This document shows, piece after piece, positions 1 through 12,062 of a DNA stretch of 64,000 nucleotides. Position numbers and translations under genes: made by a program. The DNA is from Reticulascus tulasneorum. Its lineage: Eukaryota; Ascomycota; Sordariomycetes; Glomerellales; Reticulascaceae. Under the pieces are notes generated by a model. The model ran no database searches, had not been told where the DNA came from, and worked only from the letters and a program-made list of their open reading frames with translations. The DNA lies in NCBI GenBank assembly GCA_001557505.1, contig LSAX01000002.1, positions 1,674,001-1,738,000 on the forward strand, written 5' to 3'. Every line of letters starts with the position of its first letter. Within the stretch, counting starts at the first letter, position 1.

Positions 1-36
1 TGGCCTGGCTTACACTTACTGACTTGCTGCAAATAG

Positions 37-1739
37 TGGAATGAACTTTACAAACCGCAAAAGTACGCCATCTGGTTTTCCACGCTCGTCAAATCCAGCG
101 GCAAGTGGGAAGTCACCAGCGAGCTACAGAACCTCGTCAAGGACACGAACATCGAAGCTCCAGCTGGAATGTACGATGTCGCGGATCCGCTGAGCTACTT
201 TGACATCAGCCACAAGGGCATTGCCTTTGTCGCGGAAGACCCGAATGCAAAAGCCCCAGGGATGAACGGCATCTCCCACGTCTACTTCGTTCCTCTCGAG
301 TCCTTTGCCACTGCAGCTGTATACAAGCCTCGCCAAATCACAATGGGCATATCTGACTCCAAAGGCTATTATGAAAACGTGAGGTTCTCACCAGATGCAT
401 CCCTGGTCGCCTTTCTGCAGCGACCTTTCCACAACCCTGCAGACACAAGACTGTACATGGGCCACATAAGCTCCCTCGGCGCCTTTGACGTACACAAGAT
501 GGTGATTGGCAGCGGCCCGAGTCTCCCTCCTTCCGGGTTTGAGTTTGCTGGGAATTCAGAGTCGATCCTGGTGACGACCGAGGACTGTGGCCGACTGAAG
601 CTTTCGCTTCTCGAGCTTCAACACCATGCCAAGCCCACGACTTTGGTAGGCAGTGGAGTGGTATCCGCATTCTATCCTCTCAAAGAAGGCAATTACGAAA
701 AACTGCTAGTTACGAGTAACAGCATTGTTGACAGCAGCTTATGGCAAATCATCGATGTGTCTCTGGGCACGGAGCCGATAGTGGTATCATCGGCGACGAA
801 GCATGGAGCAAAGTACGGCCTATCTCACCGCATGGTGTCGGAGTTCTGGTACGAGGGTGCTGATGAGACTTATGTCCACTCCTTCATCGTCAAGCCTAGC
901 AATTTTGACGAGAATAAGAAGTACCCCTGGATTCTTATGCCGCACGGTGGCCCTGAAGCTGCATGGATGGATTCGTGGTCTACGAGGGTAAGTTGTTCGA
1001 AGACAGCACTCCTCCTCCGCATGCTGAACTAAACGTCCCTCCAGTGGAACATGGCTCTATGGGCTCAGCAGGGCTATATAATTGTGCTCCCAAACATCGC
1101 AGGTAGCACTGGTTACGGCGTCGAATTTATTGCCAGTAAGTTGGGCTAAAGAACTCCCACAGCGTCGACGAGAACTGACGAAGTACAGGAATATATCGGT
1201 CCTGGGGCGGCGCTCCGTACCAAGACCTTGTGAATCTCATGGAATACGTGAAGGAGTTCCCATATCTGGATATGGATCGAGCCATCGTCGCCGGGGCCAG
1301 CTACGGCGGCTACATGATTAGCTGGGTGTTCGGCCACGATCTCATCCGCAAGTTCTGCTGCGCAATATGGCATGACGGGATCTTCAACCTGCCCGTATTC
1401 ATGCTCCAAAGCGATGCCGTCCAAAACACGCCGGACTTCAACGGCCTTCCGTTTCCCTGGACCAACTTCGAGGACCTGGAGAAGTGGAACCCGGCGCAGC
1501 CCAGGCTCTTGAAGAACTGGAAACACGCACCGCCGACCCTGGTCATCCATAGCGAGAAGGACTATCGGTGCCCCATCACGGAGGGGCTGGCTGCCTTCAC
1601 CACGTTGCAAGGGCAGGGGGTCAAGAGCAGGTTCTTGACGTTTAGCGATGAGTGTCACTGGGTGTTGAACCCGGAGAACTCCAAGGTATGGCATAAAACC
1701 GTGTTCGATTGGATGAAGAGATTCTCCGGGGGCAGGTGA
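37..1739 (+). CDS. Dipeptidyl peptidase 5 (S9 prolyl-oligopeptidase family), 3' part
   Basis: Exons 37-987, 1045-1135 and 1189-1739; the 5' end lies outside the window, and an acceptor (AATAG) precedes base 37. The family cuts dipeptides from peptide N-termini, and fungal DPP5 is usually secreted. Exon 1 encodes the C-terminal blades of the beta-propeller; the alpha/beta-hydrolase domain begins near FIVKPSNFD and PWILMPHGGPEAAW. The nucleophile serine lies in GASYGGYM (exon 3), the acid in HSEKDYRCP and the histidine in DECHWVLNPEN, so the catalytic triad is complete. Intron 988-1044 has a length divisible by three but contains a stop; intron 1136-1188 is 53 bases. The joined reading frame is uninterrupted across both junctions. 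The family call is firm; which DPP5 paralogue this is, and whether it is secreted, cannot be judged without the N-terminus. Confidence 0.92.
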
Positions 1740-2327
1740 TGAACGATTTGTAAGCCACATACATGCTTGAACGTGGCAAGGTAGCAAAGGAAGTCACAAG
1801 TTAAAAATTCTTATGCAAAGCAATGTAATGCATCTACGGTTCTCCGTAAGATTAATTTCGGTAAACAACCAAATTGGCCACTTGTGACGGTCTGTTCCAA
1901 ATCCCAGGGTTGTCAAAGCATCGTGACAATGTTTCAAACATGGCGTCTTGTCATCTTATCCAGTTTGCTTACGGTCATGTTCCTTTGATGGGCTGGGCTT
2001 GACTCCGAGTGCTAATTGCAATGTGAAAGACATGAGGTGTAATGCGAGGATCTTGAAATCTTCAAAGCTTCATACAATCTGCGTTATATCAAAACAGTCA
2101 AGCCAAGAGCCTAATACAATCAAAATGCTATGCCAGCCTCGGTTTCCAAATGCGGCCGAATAATCCATGTCCCTTAATGATGCAGATTGCTCAAGCGATA
2201 CAGTACGCCCTCGGTACACAAAATCTCTCTATCGTGTGTCAAGGAGAACCCGAATGCAACGGTCGAAGCAGTCAGTTAACCACCCGCATCAACCATTAAA
2301 ACCCGACTGCCTTACGACCATCCACAC
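1740..2327. other. Convergent intergenic spacer (3' ends of DPP5 and TRP channel)
   Basis: Between two convergent genes. It should hold both 3' UTRs. I see no credible coding frame, repeat or RNA gene. Confidence 0.6.
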
Positions 2328-4730
2328 CTACCCAAGGGAGACATCGCCGAGAGACTTGCCAGCAGAAGCCTGCTGCTGATGCATCAACTCCACCAACGCG
2401 GTAAGCTTATCAATCTTCGCAGACAGCTCATTGACGCGCACTTCCACGGGGCTCGGCGCATCCATCCCGTCATCCTCGTACCCGCGCGTCGACGGCCTGC
2501 CGGAGAAATGATCCGAATGTCGTGGGGAGGGCATTCCGGGGCGGTATGAGGATGAAGGCCTGAGTTGCTGGACTGACGGCTTATGCCTCTGCTTCGATAG
2601 ACCCGATGATGATGCTCTAGGTCCTTTGAAGCCGTTAAACTCGTCTGTTTGGACCCGGCGTCGGACGAGCTCGTACAATTGGATTGCGCCCACGATTGGA
2701 AGGTGAGTGGCCTTCAGCAGGAGAATACGTCCAGCCCGGAACTTATCGTCAGATGGGAGAAATAGGCGCAAGGGACGGAAGATGACGAGAGCAATGAGGT
2801 TGAAAGGTGGGTAGAAGTGAGTGAGCCGATTACTAGTCGAGGCTTCCAGCACGTACACACTATACACATAAAGGTATTCATCGCGGGCGTGGGTGATGAC
2901 TCGGGAAAAGCTGTTGGAAAGCATACCGGTCAGGGAACCCATGAGCAAGATGGAGCTGAGCGTGATGAAGATGACCATCAACGGCGGACCAAAGACCGGA
3001 TCGATCCTTTCCATAATATCGAAACCGACATAGCTAGAACCAAAGAAGATCTTGGTTAATATCAGGGTCATTTCACCTAGATTGAAACGATCGCGGCCAA
3101 TGAGCGAAAAGGTCGTGAGGAATCCGAGGTAGATGATGACGACAAGGACCATGAATTTAACGAAGTCCTTGCCCATCTCCTTTAGACATGGAATCAATGT
3201 TCCCCAATATGGCGACAAGCTCAGGATGGAGCAGATCCTCGGAACCATGAAAAGAGCCTCGAGGGAGAGCACATCGAAAGCCAGACCGATGATGTATTTA
3301 TCCTGATTAGTAGTACCGATAATTCCTAGATCTCTGTTAGCCGTGCTCCTGGTGGAAGATCCTGCTTTCCATACTCAAGATAGCGAATGCCATGCCGATG
3401 GCAATCATGACCATGTCAAATAAGTTCCAAACATCTGTCGCGTAAAAGACGGTCCCGGCATCGATCCACTCACTCAGCTCGTCGTAGAAGAACGCTGCCA
3501 GCCATATATAAAGCAGTATTTCGATTCCCGAGATCTTAACTTGGTTCTGCTCCACGAGAACAGCGTAATAGAGGCAAAGAAATATGGCGAAGAAGATAAC
3601 TTCCCAAGCCTTGAGATATTTTGGGACGCGAAGTCGGGAGAAAGGGTCAGCAGTATGGGGGTTGTAGAAGCGGGGCTTCTTCACGGCGTGGACAGACAGG
3701 CTTTCCCAGAAAATGATGTCTCCATTCCAGATACCGGTGATAATCTTCTGGACAACATGCTGGCTGAGAAAGCGCTTCGCGTCCGCGATGGCTGCGATTT
3801 CGAGAGCATTCAGGTTCCTGAACGGGGCGGTGGGGTCGTCATCGTCATCATCATCGTCATCGGCAGTCATGCTAATGGTGAGCCTGGATATGGCTTGTAT
3901 TAACTGGGATCGTTTGGTGCTGCTCCCCGGCCGAGGTAGACCCCGCCGCGATCCGCCGTTGGTTGACCAGCTCGTAGTTAGCAGTGGCGAGCTCTCGTGT
4001 CTTTCCTCATCGCCGTTTGCTGGAGAATCGGCTGTTTCCTTGATATCGGGGATCTCATAAAGACAAAAGTCGACGGCGTCTCTTTCAGATAGCCGCGTGA
4101 GAAACCTCCAGGCGACAATCTCACATGCATTTGCTCGTGCCTCGCTCAACCCCCGATCATCGGTGTCCGACGCATAATGCCACTTGAGAGCTCTATTTGG
4201 AGAGTCAGATTATTAGTCAACTTTGATTGGTGGTTGTAGTAAGAAACGTTGTTAACTGGGGCTCCTGGGTAAGGGTTACAGGAACGAATGTTCATGTATC
4301 ATGCCTCAAAGAGCAGCAAAATGTCTCACAACGGGTGGGGGTAGCCAAACGCTAGGGATGCAGGGTTTGTTTTGAAGCAAGGACGGGAAGAATGCAGACA
4401 TACAGTAAAGCATTCACAATAGCCGGATTGGTGCAAGTCGCGCTCAAGTGATCCACGAGAATACGAAGGGAGTCGCCGGCGGCAGTGGTCCTGAGCTGCT
4501 CAAAGGTGCTCGGCAATGAAATGACATCAACGAAGTATCTAGACTGCAGTCAGCTCTGGCTCACTCAATCAGGTCAGGACATGCTCAATTACTCACAGCG
4601 AAAGCTTCTTGACCGCTTCCCGGAAACTATCATCGACTCTGATATCCGGCAGTTCGGCCTCAAACCGGATGGACGCAGGTGATGGATCCCGGACTCCGCT
4701 CAGCGGCCGTGCTCTGACGCGTAGAGGCAT
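2328..4730 (-). CDS. Vacuolar TRP-type calcium channel (Yvc1/TrpY1 family)
   Basis: Exons (minus) 4730-4597, 4538-4404, 4192-3375 and 3325-2328; 694 residues. Junctions were chosen by donor strength and frame: CT|GTATGT joins to A|GCT to give LLALKW. The N-terminal soluble part holds the family block NALEIAAIADAKRFLSQHVV and then LSVHAVKKPRFY. About six membrane segments follow, including VIFFAIFLCLYYAVLV, FVKFMVLVVIIYLGFLTTF and PPLMVIFITLSSILLMGSL. LAFDVLSLEALFMVPRICS is the signature central helix, and LTKIFFGSSYVGF is the likely pore. In yeast this channel releases Ca2+ from the vacuole during osmotic shock. A run of nine Asp (GAT/GAC) sits in the cytosolic N-terminus, and a coiled-coil-like tail ends the protein. 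The start is set at the first ATG (4730) after an in-frame TTG-led stretch. A further 5' exon cannot be excluded. Confidence 0.88.
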
Positions 4731-5873
4731 CGGCCAATCCGCAGTGAGGGAGGTAGCCGGTAGGGCTGATGGATCCAAGAGCGGCCGGCAGGAGTCAATC
4801 GGCCAGTAGAAGTCGCGGTTTGGATGAAATGTATGGATACGAGGGGGATGAGAGTAGGAAGATTTCAATCAAGTTGAACCGCGTGCCATGCCATCCCAGC
4901 AGGATGGTTAGTCGAACCGGGCTGTCCAATCAGAGTGCTTGAAAAATGGAGCCGAGGCTTAGTGCACGGTGACGTCTGAATTGAGCTGGGGGGGGGCATG
5001 GAATAATACTGAGCCTTGGCACACCCATAGAGGTCGATATACAGATCAGGCACCTGCGTTACCTACCTACATACATACTTAAGCCGCACCTGGAGATTCG
5101 TCAACATGCCTCTTATGCCGCGTCATGTCCTGGTGGGAGATTTGCGTGCTAAATCCTTTGAAACAGACCCCAAGCAAGCAGACGCGGCCGCATCGAGAGC
5201 GTACTTGCCTGTCCACAGGAATTAGGGGATTTGTGTAAGCCACTCTAAGGAAACACGCAAGGCCATGCACGACTACAGCACTATGTAGGAGTTGAACCCT
5301 AAATCTCATCATGCTAGGTAACACCGGATCCCACAAGCATGGTGGCATGGTATACTGGGACAATGGCGTCCAACTAAGCCTCGTTAGATGGCGTACCTGG
5401 CGACTGGTCTTGTCTTACGGCATCCTGATGCTCTATCCGTCACAGCTGCTCTGTCTCCTATCAGAACGCACCTTATGTATCAAAGGACTGATGGCGACCC
5501 TTCACGGGCATCCCGCCCCCCTTGAGGATTTCCGAAAATGATGCATCAGACTACATAAGATTATCGACTGTATTCCTCCGAGTCTAGGGCACCCGCACCA
5601 AAGTACATGCTATGCTCGCTGAGACGGTGACGCGTCCCAAGTCCCAGCTGTGAGGCACAATCCAGGGTATTCGAGGAAACCACAACTCGTATAGGTACAT
5701 AGATACGAGCCGGGGGGCATGTCGTGATTGTTGTGAGTCGATGTTGGATATAAGGCTCCTCGGGGCTCATGTCATGGCCTCCCTTTTTTTTTTAAAAAAA
5801 AACTTTATGTTTCTGATTCCTCGCAAAGCGTGTACACATCGCCGCTGCTGCTGAGAAAGGCATCCTAGCAATC
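4731..5873. promoter_or_regulatory. Divergent promoter region, TRP channel / RTA1-like gene
   Basis: 1.1 kb between divergent starts. A T10A9 tract (5784-5802) lies 72 bases before the plus-strand ATG; such dA:dT tracts exclude nucleosomes. A CCAAT box is at 4926-4930. No supported gene is present. Confidence 0.5.
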
Positions 5874-7161
5874 ATGGCTACTCTGTCTCCAACCCCGACC
5901 GTACCAACAGGCGGCGCTTCAACGAGTACTACCTCGTCTATCTCCGGACCGAGTTGCACCACCGCCGTACCTGGTAAATACGGCCATGTACCTGTCGATG
6001 CGTGCAATTCATACTATCTCTTCGATCCCAGTTTTGAGGGAAACATGGCCTTTGCCATCCTTTTCGGACTTACTCTGCTGGCTCACATAGTGCAAGCGTT
6101 TGCGTACAAGAAGGTTCGCAACCACTACATCCTAGTGTTCCTCATTATCTCCGGAAAGGTCTAACGAAAACTTAGAGATTCGCCTGGGTGGTGATAATGG
6201 GTGCGTTATGGGAATGCGTCGCCTTCATACTGCGCACCATCGGAGCCCGAAACCAGCAAAATTTGGGCTATACCATCGGCGGAACCCTTCTCTTTCTCCT
6301 GGCACCATTATGTGAGGCTCCTTGACTTCATCGATGCTTAAAGGCCAAGACTGACAGCGTCTAGGGATTAACGCATTCGCATACATGACGGTAGCCAGAC
6401 TTGTCTACTACGTCCTGCCGGACCAGAAGGCGGGTGGTGTCAAAGCCACTTGGCTGACCAGGCTGTTCGTCTGGATTGATATTGCTTGTTTCCTAGTCCA
6501 AGGCGCAGGGGGCTCCTTGATGTCGAACTCAGACTCTTCGAACAACAGTTCCACCGTTCGCACAGGACAGAAGATTTACATGGGCGGCGTTGGGGCGCAA
6601 CTGGGTTTCATTGTTGTATTCTGTGTCCTGATGGCTCGGATCTACATCAAGATGAACCGGACAGAGCGATTCGACCTAGACGTGAAGCGGGTAAAGATCC
6701 TCTTTTGGATCCTCTACACCGTCTTGGTCCTCATCATTGTGAGTTCTCTTATTTCGTGGCATGCTTGCGAACAGATGTCAGAGCTAACTTGAACTATCTC
6801 GCAGGTGCGAATCATCTTCCGCTTGGTAGAATTCGGTCCGGGACCCAACAGGGAGAACCCGATTCTGACGAACGAAAACTACGCCTTCGGACTCGATGCC
6901 TTCCCGATGATACTTGCGCTGGTGCTGCTGAATGCTGTGCACCCGGGAACGGTCCTGCGCGGACCCAACAGTGAGTTCCCGCGACTAACAAGGAAGGAGA
7001 GAAAGCAGATAAAGCGAGAGAAGAAACAAGCGAGGATTGCGGCAAAGGAGGAGAAGAAACAGCGCAAACATAGGAAAAAGATGAACCGCGGGACGTCCAC
7101 CACTACTGAAGACAGGTCAAGCTCGCCAGGCCAGTATTATGAGATGGATGAAAGGAGATGA
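5874..7161 (+). CDS. RTA1-like seven-transmembrane protein
   Basis: Exons 5874-6113, 6176-6311, 6365-6738 and 6805-7161; 368 residues. Ser/Thr-rich N-terminus, then seven hydrophobic segments: NMAFAILFGLTLLAHIVQAF, FAWVVIMGALWECVAFILR, LLFLLAPLWINAFAYMTVAR, FVWIDIACFLVQGAGG, GAQLGFIVVFCVLMARIY, ILYTVLVLIIVRIIFRLVEF and AFPMILALVLLNAVHPG. The HIVQA, WE...R and RLVEF blocks match the RTA1 lipid-translocating exporter/resistance family (yeast Rta1, Rsb1, Pug1), which acts at the plasma membrane in sphingoid-base export or stress tolerance. The substrate here is unknown. The cytosolic tail is strongly basic (KERKQIKREKKQAR) with a coiled-coil look. The first donor is unusual (AAG|GTTCGC); the other two are GTGAGG and GTGAGT. 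Confidence 0.88.
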
Positions 7162-9212
7162 TACGTGTAGAAGGGGAAACGTGCTTTGCGTCATAAAGCA
7201 TCGGGGTGTGTGTACAATTACTTGGTTTACGAAGAAGAGCTCAAGACACTGGGTAAAACCGGCCGACGGATGAAGCATGTGACCCCGATGATGGCTTGAG
7301 AGTCGTGGAGAAATACCATCTTGTGCATACTACATGTTACGTAGTACTTCATAAGATGAGTAGAACAGTGTAGCAGCGTAAGTGACCATAGGTAGTAATC
7401 TGTCCGGACTGCTGGATTTGGTAGTCATGAGTGCAGATTGCCGGCGTTGGTCAGTTAGACTCATCCCATTTGGGAACTCACTCGACGTCAATTGACCCGT
7501 TTGGGAGTGAGGTCATTCCCCTGTTCGCACTCTGGACGGATGCTACACTACGTGGGCTACCTACCCACGATGATGGCACCCCCAGTTCCCCAGCGTGCCC
7601 AGATGGCAAAAACAGGGTTCGTATTTTAGCTGGAATGGGCCGGCCAAACGTCACCAGGTGTCATGATAGTCGGGATCGGCTGGCGGCTTCAGGGGTCTGG
7701 ACCATGGATTCATTCAGCCTGCCCTGCTTGGCTGCACCGCCACCTGGAAGAAGGACGACCCTTACTTATTAGCCTGGGGGAGCTTTTAAAAAAAGAACTC
7801 GACCCATGCTTGGCACCCACGCACCCGAAGCATCGCAGCGGCAGCGGGGGGCCACGTTGGGGCTGCTTGGCTGCTACAGGCGCTAGCTCCCGCGGCTTAT
7901 GCCGTCGTAACGGGTTCGTACTGTGCTGATCCTCAGAGAATGATAGCTGTGGCACAGTGTGTGTCCGCCACGCTGCGCAGTTGTTCCCTGGGTGGCAAAG
8001 CATGCAAGCGAACAGCAAAGCCACCACCACACTAACTGACGAGGATTGGAGATCTAGTCTAGACCTCCCCCAAGCCATCCACCCCATCCCATCCCACCAT
8101 ATTCCCAATGCGCTTGCTGACGATTCGCTTCCCGTCGAACTTCATCTATGGCCGATTGCTCCATGTTCCACAACAGAACCTTCAATCTTTCGGCCTGGCT
8201 ATGTTCAGCCCAGACCATGCATGCATGGGCTGAACTGTTCGGGGAAACACACCGATCGGGAACCCGTGTTGCCACACCACCGCAGACAATAGACTACCGC
8301 TGCAGATCCAAGTGTACGTGAAGAGGTCTCCCGGGGGGCGAACACTGGCCGTCCCATCCCATCTGCCGTTCATCCAACGCAGACTCGATGGATGGGCGGA
8401 CAGAACTGTTCAGTATGCGCCCCAGCAGCTCCGTTGGCCTGTGTGGTGGGCAGTGGTGGTGGTGGTGGTGGTGGTGCGGGTGCCTGTCCTGTGTCAGACC
8501 TGCATACAAATCTCACAGAAAACCCCCCAGTTTTGTCAGATCTGCTCCGCGGCGTGTAATCTGTGCTACCCATAGGGGGACCCCATAATAGAGCGTTTTG
8601 CTATTTCGGTTTCGAGATTTCGCACCGACCAACACAAGGTTGCCCAAGCATCCACTCTCCCAAGTGGGCCTGCTCTCTCTTACCTTACCAATACGGCACG
8701 ACGAAAAGCGCAGTGGTCTGAAGTAATGCAGTACGTACTAGTAACCCTCATGACTGTACATCTTTACGAAAGCATGAAAGCAGTGTAGCGGAATACACGT
8801 ACTAAATACTCGCGCAGCACTGTAAGTGGTGCGCCGCTAGTTGTGGGAATGGGAGCGCAATGACGAAGGATCCACGACCCCTCCAATCACCGTCAGCCTT
8901 GCTGGTGATACCCCCCCAGGACCCTGTTCACCCTGCTTCGACCAGGTAGCTAAATTACCCGTTCCCATCTTTTCCTCCCCATGCTGCTTTCTCTCCGACC
9001 AACTTCCTCTTTTCATCTTCTCCCAAAATACCCATTTGCTTGATTCTCTCGTTACTCCCTCTTCCCTCGTTCATATACCCAGACTCCAGGAAACCAACCC
9101 CCCTCTAACCCTACCACGAACCAATTCCAATTTATCTGAGCGCGGCAGTGTCTCCTACCTGTACCTGGGTCCGGACGAAGGACCAGCCCGAACCGCATAG
9201 CGGGTCGCGCAA
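7162..9212. other. 2 kb spacer with promoter and leader of the Ser-rich membrane protein
   Basis: Holds a TGG trinucleotide repeat (about 8454-8475) and a pyrimidine-rich stretch (about 8960-9120) typical of fungal leaders. Several short open frames overlap one another on both strands and look like chance. I see no supported gene. Confidence 0.5.
8454..8475. repeat. TGG trinucleotide microsatellite
   Basis: About seven uninterrupted TGG units in non-coding DNA. Confidence 0.85.
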
Positions 9213-10763
9213 ATGTTAGCCGCCGACCTGTTCCTGCGCTTACCACCCGCGACCGCTCTCCTCCTCCTGTCCAGCGTCTTCCGCCTCTGCAATGCGTCTG
9301 CCTTTCCGAGACAGACCAAGACGGTCGAATATCACGAATTGAACGTATTGCCATGGCCGCTATTACCAACACCAGCGCCGATATCCCCGGCCGAGTTGAT
9401 CGAGTTGAGGCGGAGGCAGGTCGAGAACACTGTCTGTGGGTTTATCGGCGGTGATCCCGCGTTGCCGGCGACATGTTCGGCCGGGTCGCATTGCGTGGCG
9501 GACGCAGGAGCCGGTGTCATCGGGTGCTGTCCGAACGGCGGGGCCTGCACGACTGGTGTCTTCACAGGATGTGTCGATTTCAATAGCGGGCCACAGACGG
9601 AGCTGAACCCCTATGTCTTTACGTGTGCCGGGTCCGACGTCTGCTACAAAAACTCATTCGACGGCGGCTTCTCCCAGTTCGGGTGCGGGACGGACTCTAA
9701 TCTGGCAACCAATGTCGCAACCTCCGCGTCCGGTCTTAGCTCAGCACTACTCATCACTAGCGTATCCATTCCGTTAACAGCGACGCCCACGATACTATCG
9801 GAACCGACGACCATTAATCCAAGTACGGGAACTCGGACCTTTACGTTGTCGTCGTTGTCATCGGAATCTTCAACCTCGACACTCAGTTCGACCTTGTCAT
9901 CTAGCACCACAACCTCATCCAGCTCAAGCTCAAGCTCAAGCACAACTTCGTCCTCCAGCACAACCTCTTCCCGAACATCCAGCACCAGAACGTCCACCAC
10001 TTCCCGGACTAGGACTTCGAGTACGAGATCACCGACTTCCACGAGGCCACCCGCCACGGAAGCGCCGGAGGCTAGCACTAGGGGCGGAGTTGACCGGACT
10101 GGTGCAATCATTGGAGGAACCATCAGCGGTGTCGCAATTCTTATCGCCGTCATTGCGGTCGGCATCTATCTCTGGAGGAGGAAACGAGGCAACAGGCGCC
10201 AGGGACCGGGGTCAAATAAAGAAACCCAGTACATTAGGTATGTTCTGAGCAACACCCGGAATTCTGCGTCACTCAAGCTAACAAAGAATCTCAGCCCCAT
10301 GTCTCATGGAACCTTTGCTCCGCTTCCCTCGAGCCAGGAAATGTGGGAACAAAGTGGCGGGCACCCGTACATGCCGGAGGCCCACGGCAACACGACTTCG
10401 ATCCGCGGCGGCAAAGGCGTATCCGCTCCGCTGCGCTTCCAGCCTGGATCGGGCTACGCTCACGGCCCAGCCGGAGGTGTTGTGGCGGTCGGCTCTGCTC
10501 CGCGAATAGACCAAGATCAGGTACCGCTAACGTACGAAATCGACGACTTCTCGCGTGGTTTCAACGATGCTCTGACGAGAATTGACGAAGAGCCCGACGG
10601 CATGCCTGGCGGTAATGGGGTGAATGCTGGCGGCATGAGTGGGAACGGGAACGGTTATGGCGCCGGCGCGGACGGGCATGACAGCGATGGCGAGGGCGGC
10701 ACGGGCGAACGACCACTCTGGCAGCAGAACAGGCGCCAAAGTCGGAACCTAATGTGGATGTGA
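9213..10763 (+). CDS. Ser/Thr-rich single-pass membrane protein (Mid2/Wsc-like architecture)
   Basis: Exons 9213-10237 and 10295-10763; 497 residues spliced, 516 if the intron is retained. Order of parts: signal peptide (TALLLLSSVFRLCNASA); a Cys-rich ectodomain of about 130 residues (CGFIGGDPALPATC ... CCPNGGACTTGVFTGC ... CAGSDVCY); a mucin-like Ser/Thr tract (about residues 185-285) likely O-mannosylated; one transmembrane helix (GAIIGGTISGVAILIAVIAV) with a RRKR stop-transfer; and a cytosolic tail rich in Gly, Asn and Pro. This layout is that of fungal cell-wall or surface sensors, but I recognise no named family in the ectodomain. The intron has textbook signals (GTATGT, GCTAAC, CAG), is 57 bases, and contains no stop. 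Confidence 0.8.
   Translation: MLAADLFLRLPPATALLLLSSVFRLCNASAFPRQTKTVEYHELNVLPWPLLPTPAPISPAELIELRRRQVENTVCGFIGGDPALPATCSAGSHCVADAGAGVIGCCPNGGACTTGVFTGCVDFNSGPQTELNPYVFTCAGSDVCYKNSFDGGFSQFGCGTDSNLATNVATSASGLSSALLITSVSIPLTATPTILSEPTTINPSTGTRTFTLSSLSSESSTSTLSSTLSSSTTTSSSSSSSSSTTSSSSTTSSRTSSTRTSTTSRTRTSSTRSPTSTRPPATEAPEASTRGGVDRTGAIIGGTISGVAILIAVIAVGIYLWRRKRGNRRQGPGSNKETQYIRYVLSNTRNSASLKLTKNLSPMSHGTFAPLPSSQEMWEQSGGHPYMPEAHGNTTSIRGGKGVSAPLRFQPGSGYAHGPAGGVVAVGSAPRIDQDQVPLTYEIDDFSRGFNDALTRIDEEPDGMPGGNGVNAGGMSGNGNGYGAGADGHDSDGEGGTGERPLWQQNRRQSRNLMWM
10238..10294 (+). other. Stop-free 57-base intron in the membrane protein gene
   Basis: GTATGT donor, GCTAAC branch site and CAG acceptor. Because the length is divisible by three and the frame stays open, retention would insert 19 residues in the juxtamembrane cytosolic region. 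Confidence 0.75.
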
Positions 10764-11495
10764 GTGTTTGGAAGACAGTGTAAAACGGGAAAATGGGCTA
10801 CAGGTTGAGAGTGTTATCATATATCCACGGGTTCGGGAGGCATATGCATGGTACGGGGCCGCTTCACTGGCACGGCGTTTTCGGGTTTTACGACAAGGTC
10901 CCAGCACAAATGGCTTGGGAATCGCTGTCTGGCGAGGTTATAGATTTGTTCTTTTACGTGATGCTCTCAAATGACATCAAGCAATTCATTCATTTGATGA
11001 CCACTTATCAAAGGGCGGCTACACTTTGCTTTGGCTTTGACAATGCGTGCTATGAGAGTCTGACGGGGTGGTGTTCGCATGGCTCTGTCTTGCTGGTTTT
11101 GGACTGCACCCTGGGGGTTTAATAAGATCAAACTGGAGCCCCTTTCACGAGTTTGACAATTGGGTGAGACAGTAGTTGTTGAATTCGCGGGTCTGCTAGG
11201 AATGGATCCGGAGTATTTAAAACTCGGGCAACAAGAATCATTGTCTTTTCGTCGGCTGTTGCTATTTTATCCAATATACTCACTCTTATACGTACTTTGG
11301 TTCCGTAAATCAGGACTTGGCCTAGAGATGCACTAGAAACTGGTTCCGAAATCTTGCACATTCACTTTGCTCTTACTTTGTATGTACCGAATTAATCCAT
11401 TTACACCACTCAAGCTGTAGAATAACGTGGAGTCTCCTATCTGGGAAGCCTCTGCCATTAAACAACCCAACGCGAGCACCGCAACATGTCCCTTC
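10764..11495. other. Convergent intergenic spacer
   Basis: Lies between the 3' ends of the Ser-rich membrane protein and the Gly/Pro/Cys-rich gene. An open frame of 109 codons (10793-11122) has no recognisable domain and is probably chance. Nothing else seen. Confidence 0.5.
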
Positions 11496-12062
11496 TCACA
11501 TGACTGTGCAGCAACACATGCAAGCCAAACAGCTCCCACAACAACCACCGAGACACCCGCCGGCCGCACCCCCCGCCGCGCCTCCCACTGCTCCTCCAAC
11601 TGCTGCACCGCCCGCCGCTCCCCCTGCCGCCGCCGCCGCCGTCCTCCCGGTGTGCTGCTGTACCGGCTGCTGCATCTGCTGCATCTGCTGCGGCGACGCG
11701 TTCTTCTCGTCCATCGTCTGCTGCGGCGCCATGAAGTATACCGGCTGGATCTGGCCGCCCGGCTGCTGCATGTACATGGGCTGCCCGCCCTGCATCATCT
11801 GCGGATACACCTGCTGCGGGAAGGCGCCCGGCATCGTGTACACGGACTGGCCGGTCATCTGCGGCACCATTTGGAACCCGGGCATCGGCTGCGGGATGAA
11901 CTGCTGGGGCATGTGGCCGGCTTGCTGGATGACCATGCCTTGCGGGCCGTAGGCTGGGGGTGGGTACTCGCTCGGCGCCGGAGTCGCAGACATTGTTGGG
12001 GGGTAGGCTTGCTGAGCCTGTTGGGGCTGTTGAGCTGGATACGTTTGATTATCGTCGCCCAT
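11496..12062 (-). CDS. Gly/Pro/Gln-rich protein with a Cys-rich CYSTM-like tail
   Basis: Single exon, 188 residues, ATG at 12062. The N-terminal two thirds is low-complexity Gln/Pro/Tyr/Met (repeated PQQ, PMPGFQMVPQM and PMYMQQPGG types). A Gly/Ala stretch follows (about residues 150-175), and the protein ends GGCLGGCCGSCLACMCCCTVM. A short Gly-Ala hydrophobic stretch ending in a Cys cluster is the hallmark of CYSTM-type tail-anchored proteins, which are linked to stress tolerance and are probably palmitoylated at the plasma membrane. I infer membership from composition and layout, so it is tentative. The opposite strand is also open for over 200 codons, an effect of the GC-rich repeats rather than a second gene. 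Confidence 0.7.
   Translation of the reverse strand: MGDDNQTYPAQQPQQAQQAYPPTMSATPAPSEYPPPAYGPQGMVIQQAGHMPQQFIPQPMPGFQMVPQMTGQSVYTMPGAFPQQVYPQMMQGGQPMYMQQPGGQIQPVYFMAPQQTMDEKNASPQQMQQMQQPVQQHTGRTAAAAAGGAAGGAAVGGAVGGAAGGAAGGCLGGCCGSCLACMCCCTVM

Noticed and set aside
1146..1787. 213-codon minus-strand frame opposite DPP5
   Set aside because: Shadow of the strongly conserved catalytic exon; no recognisable sequence.
5076..5110. TACTTAAGCCGCACC resembling the internal box of fungal 5S rRNA
   Set aside because: Sequence on both sides does not fold or match 5S rRNA; likely coincidence.
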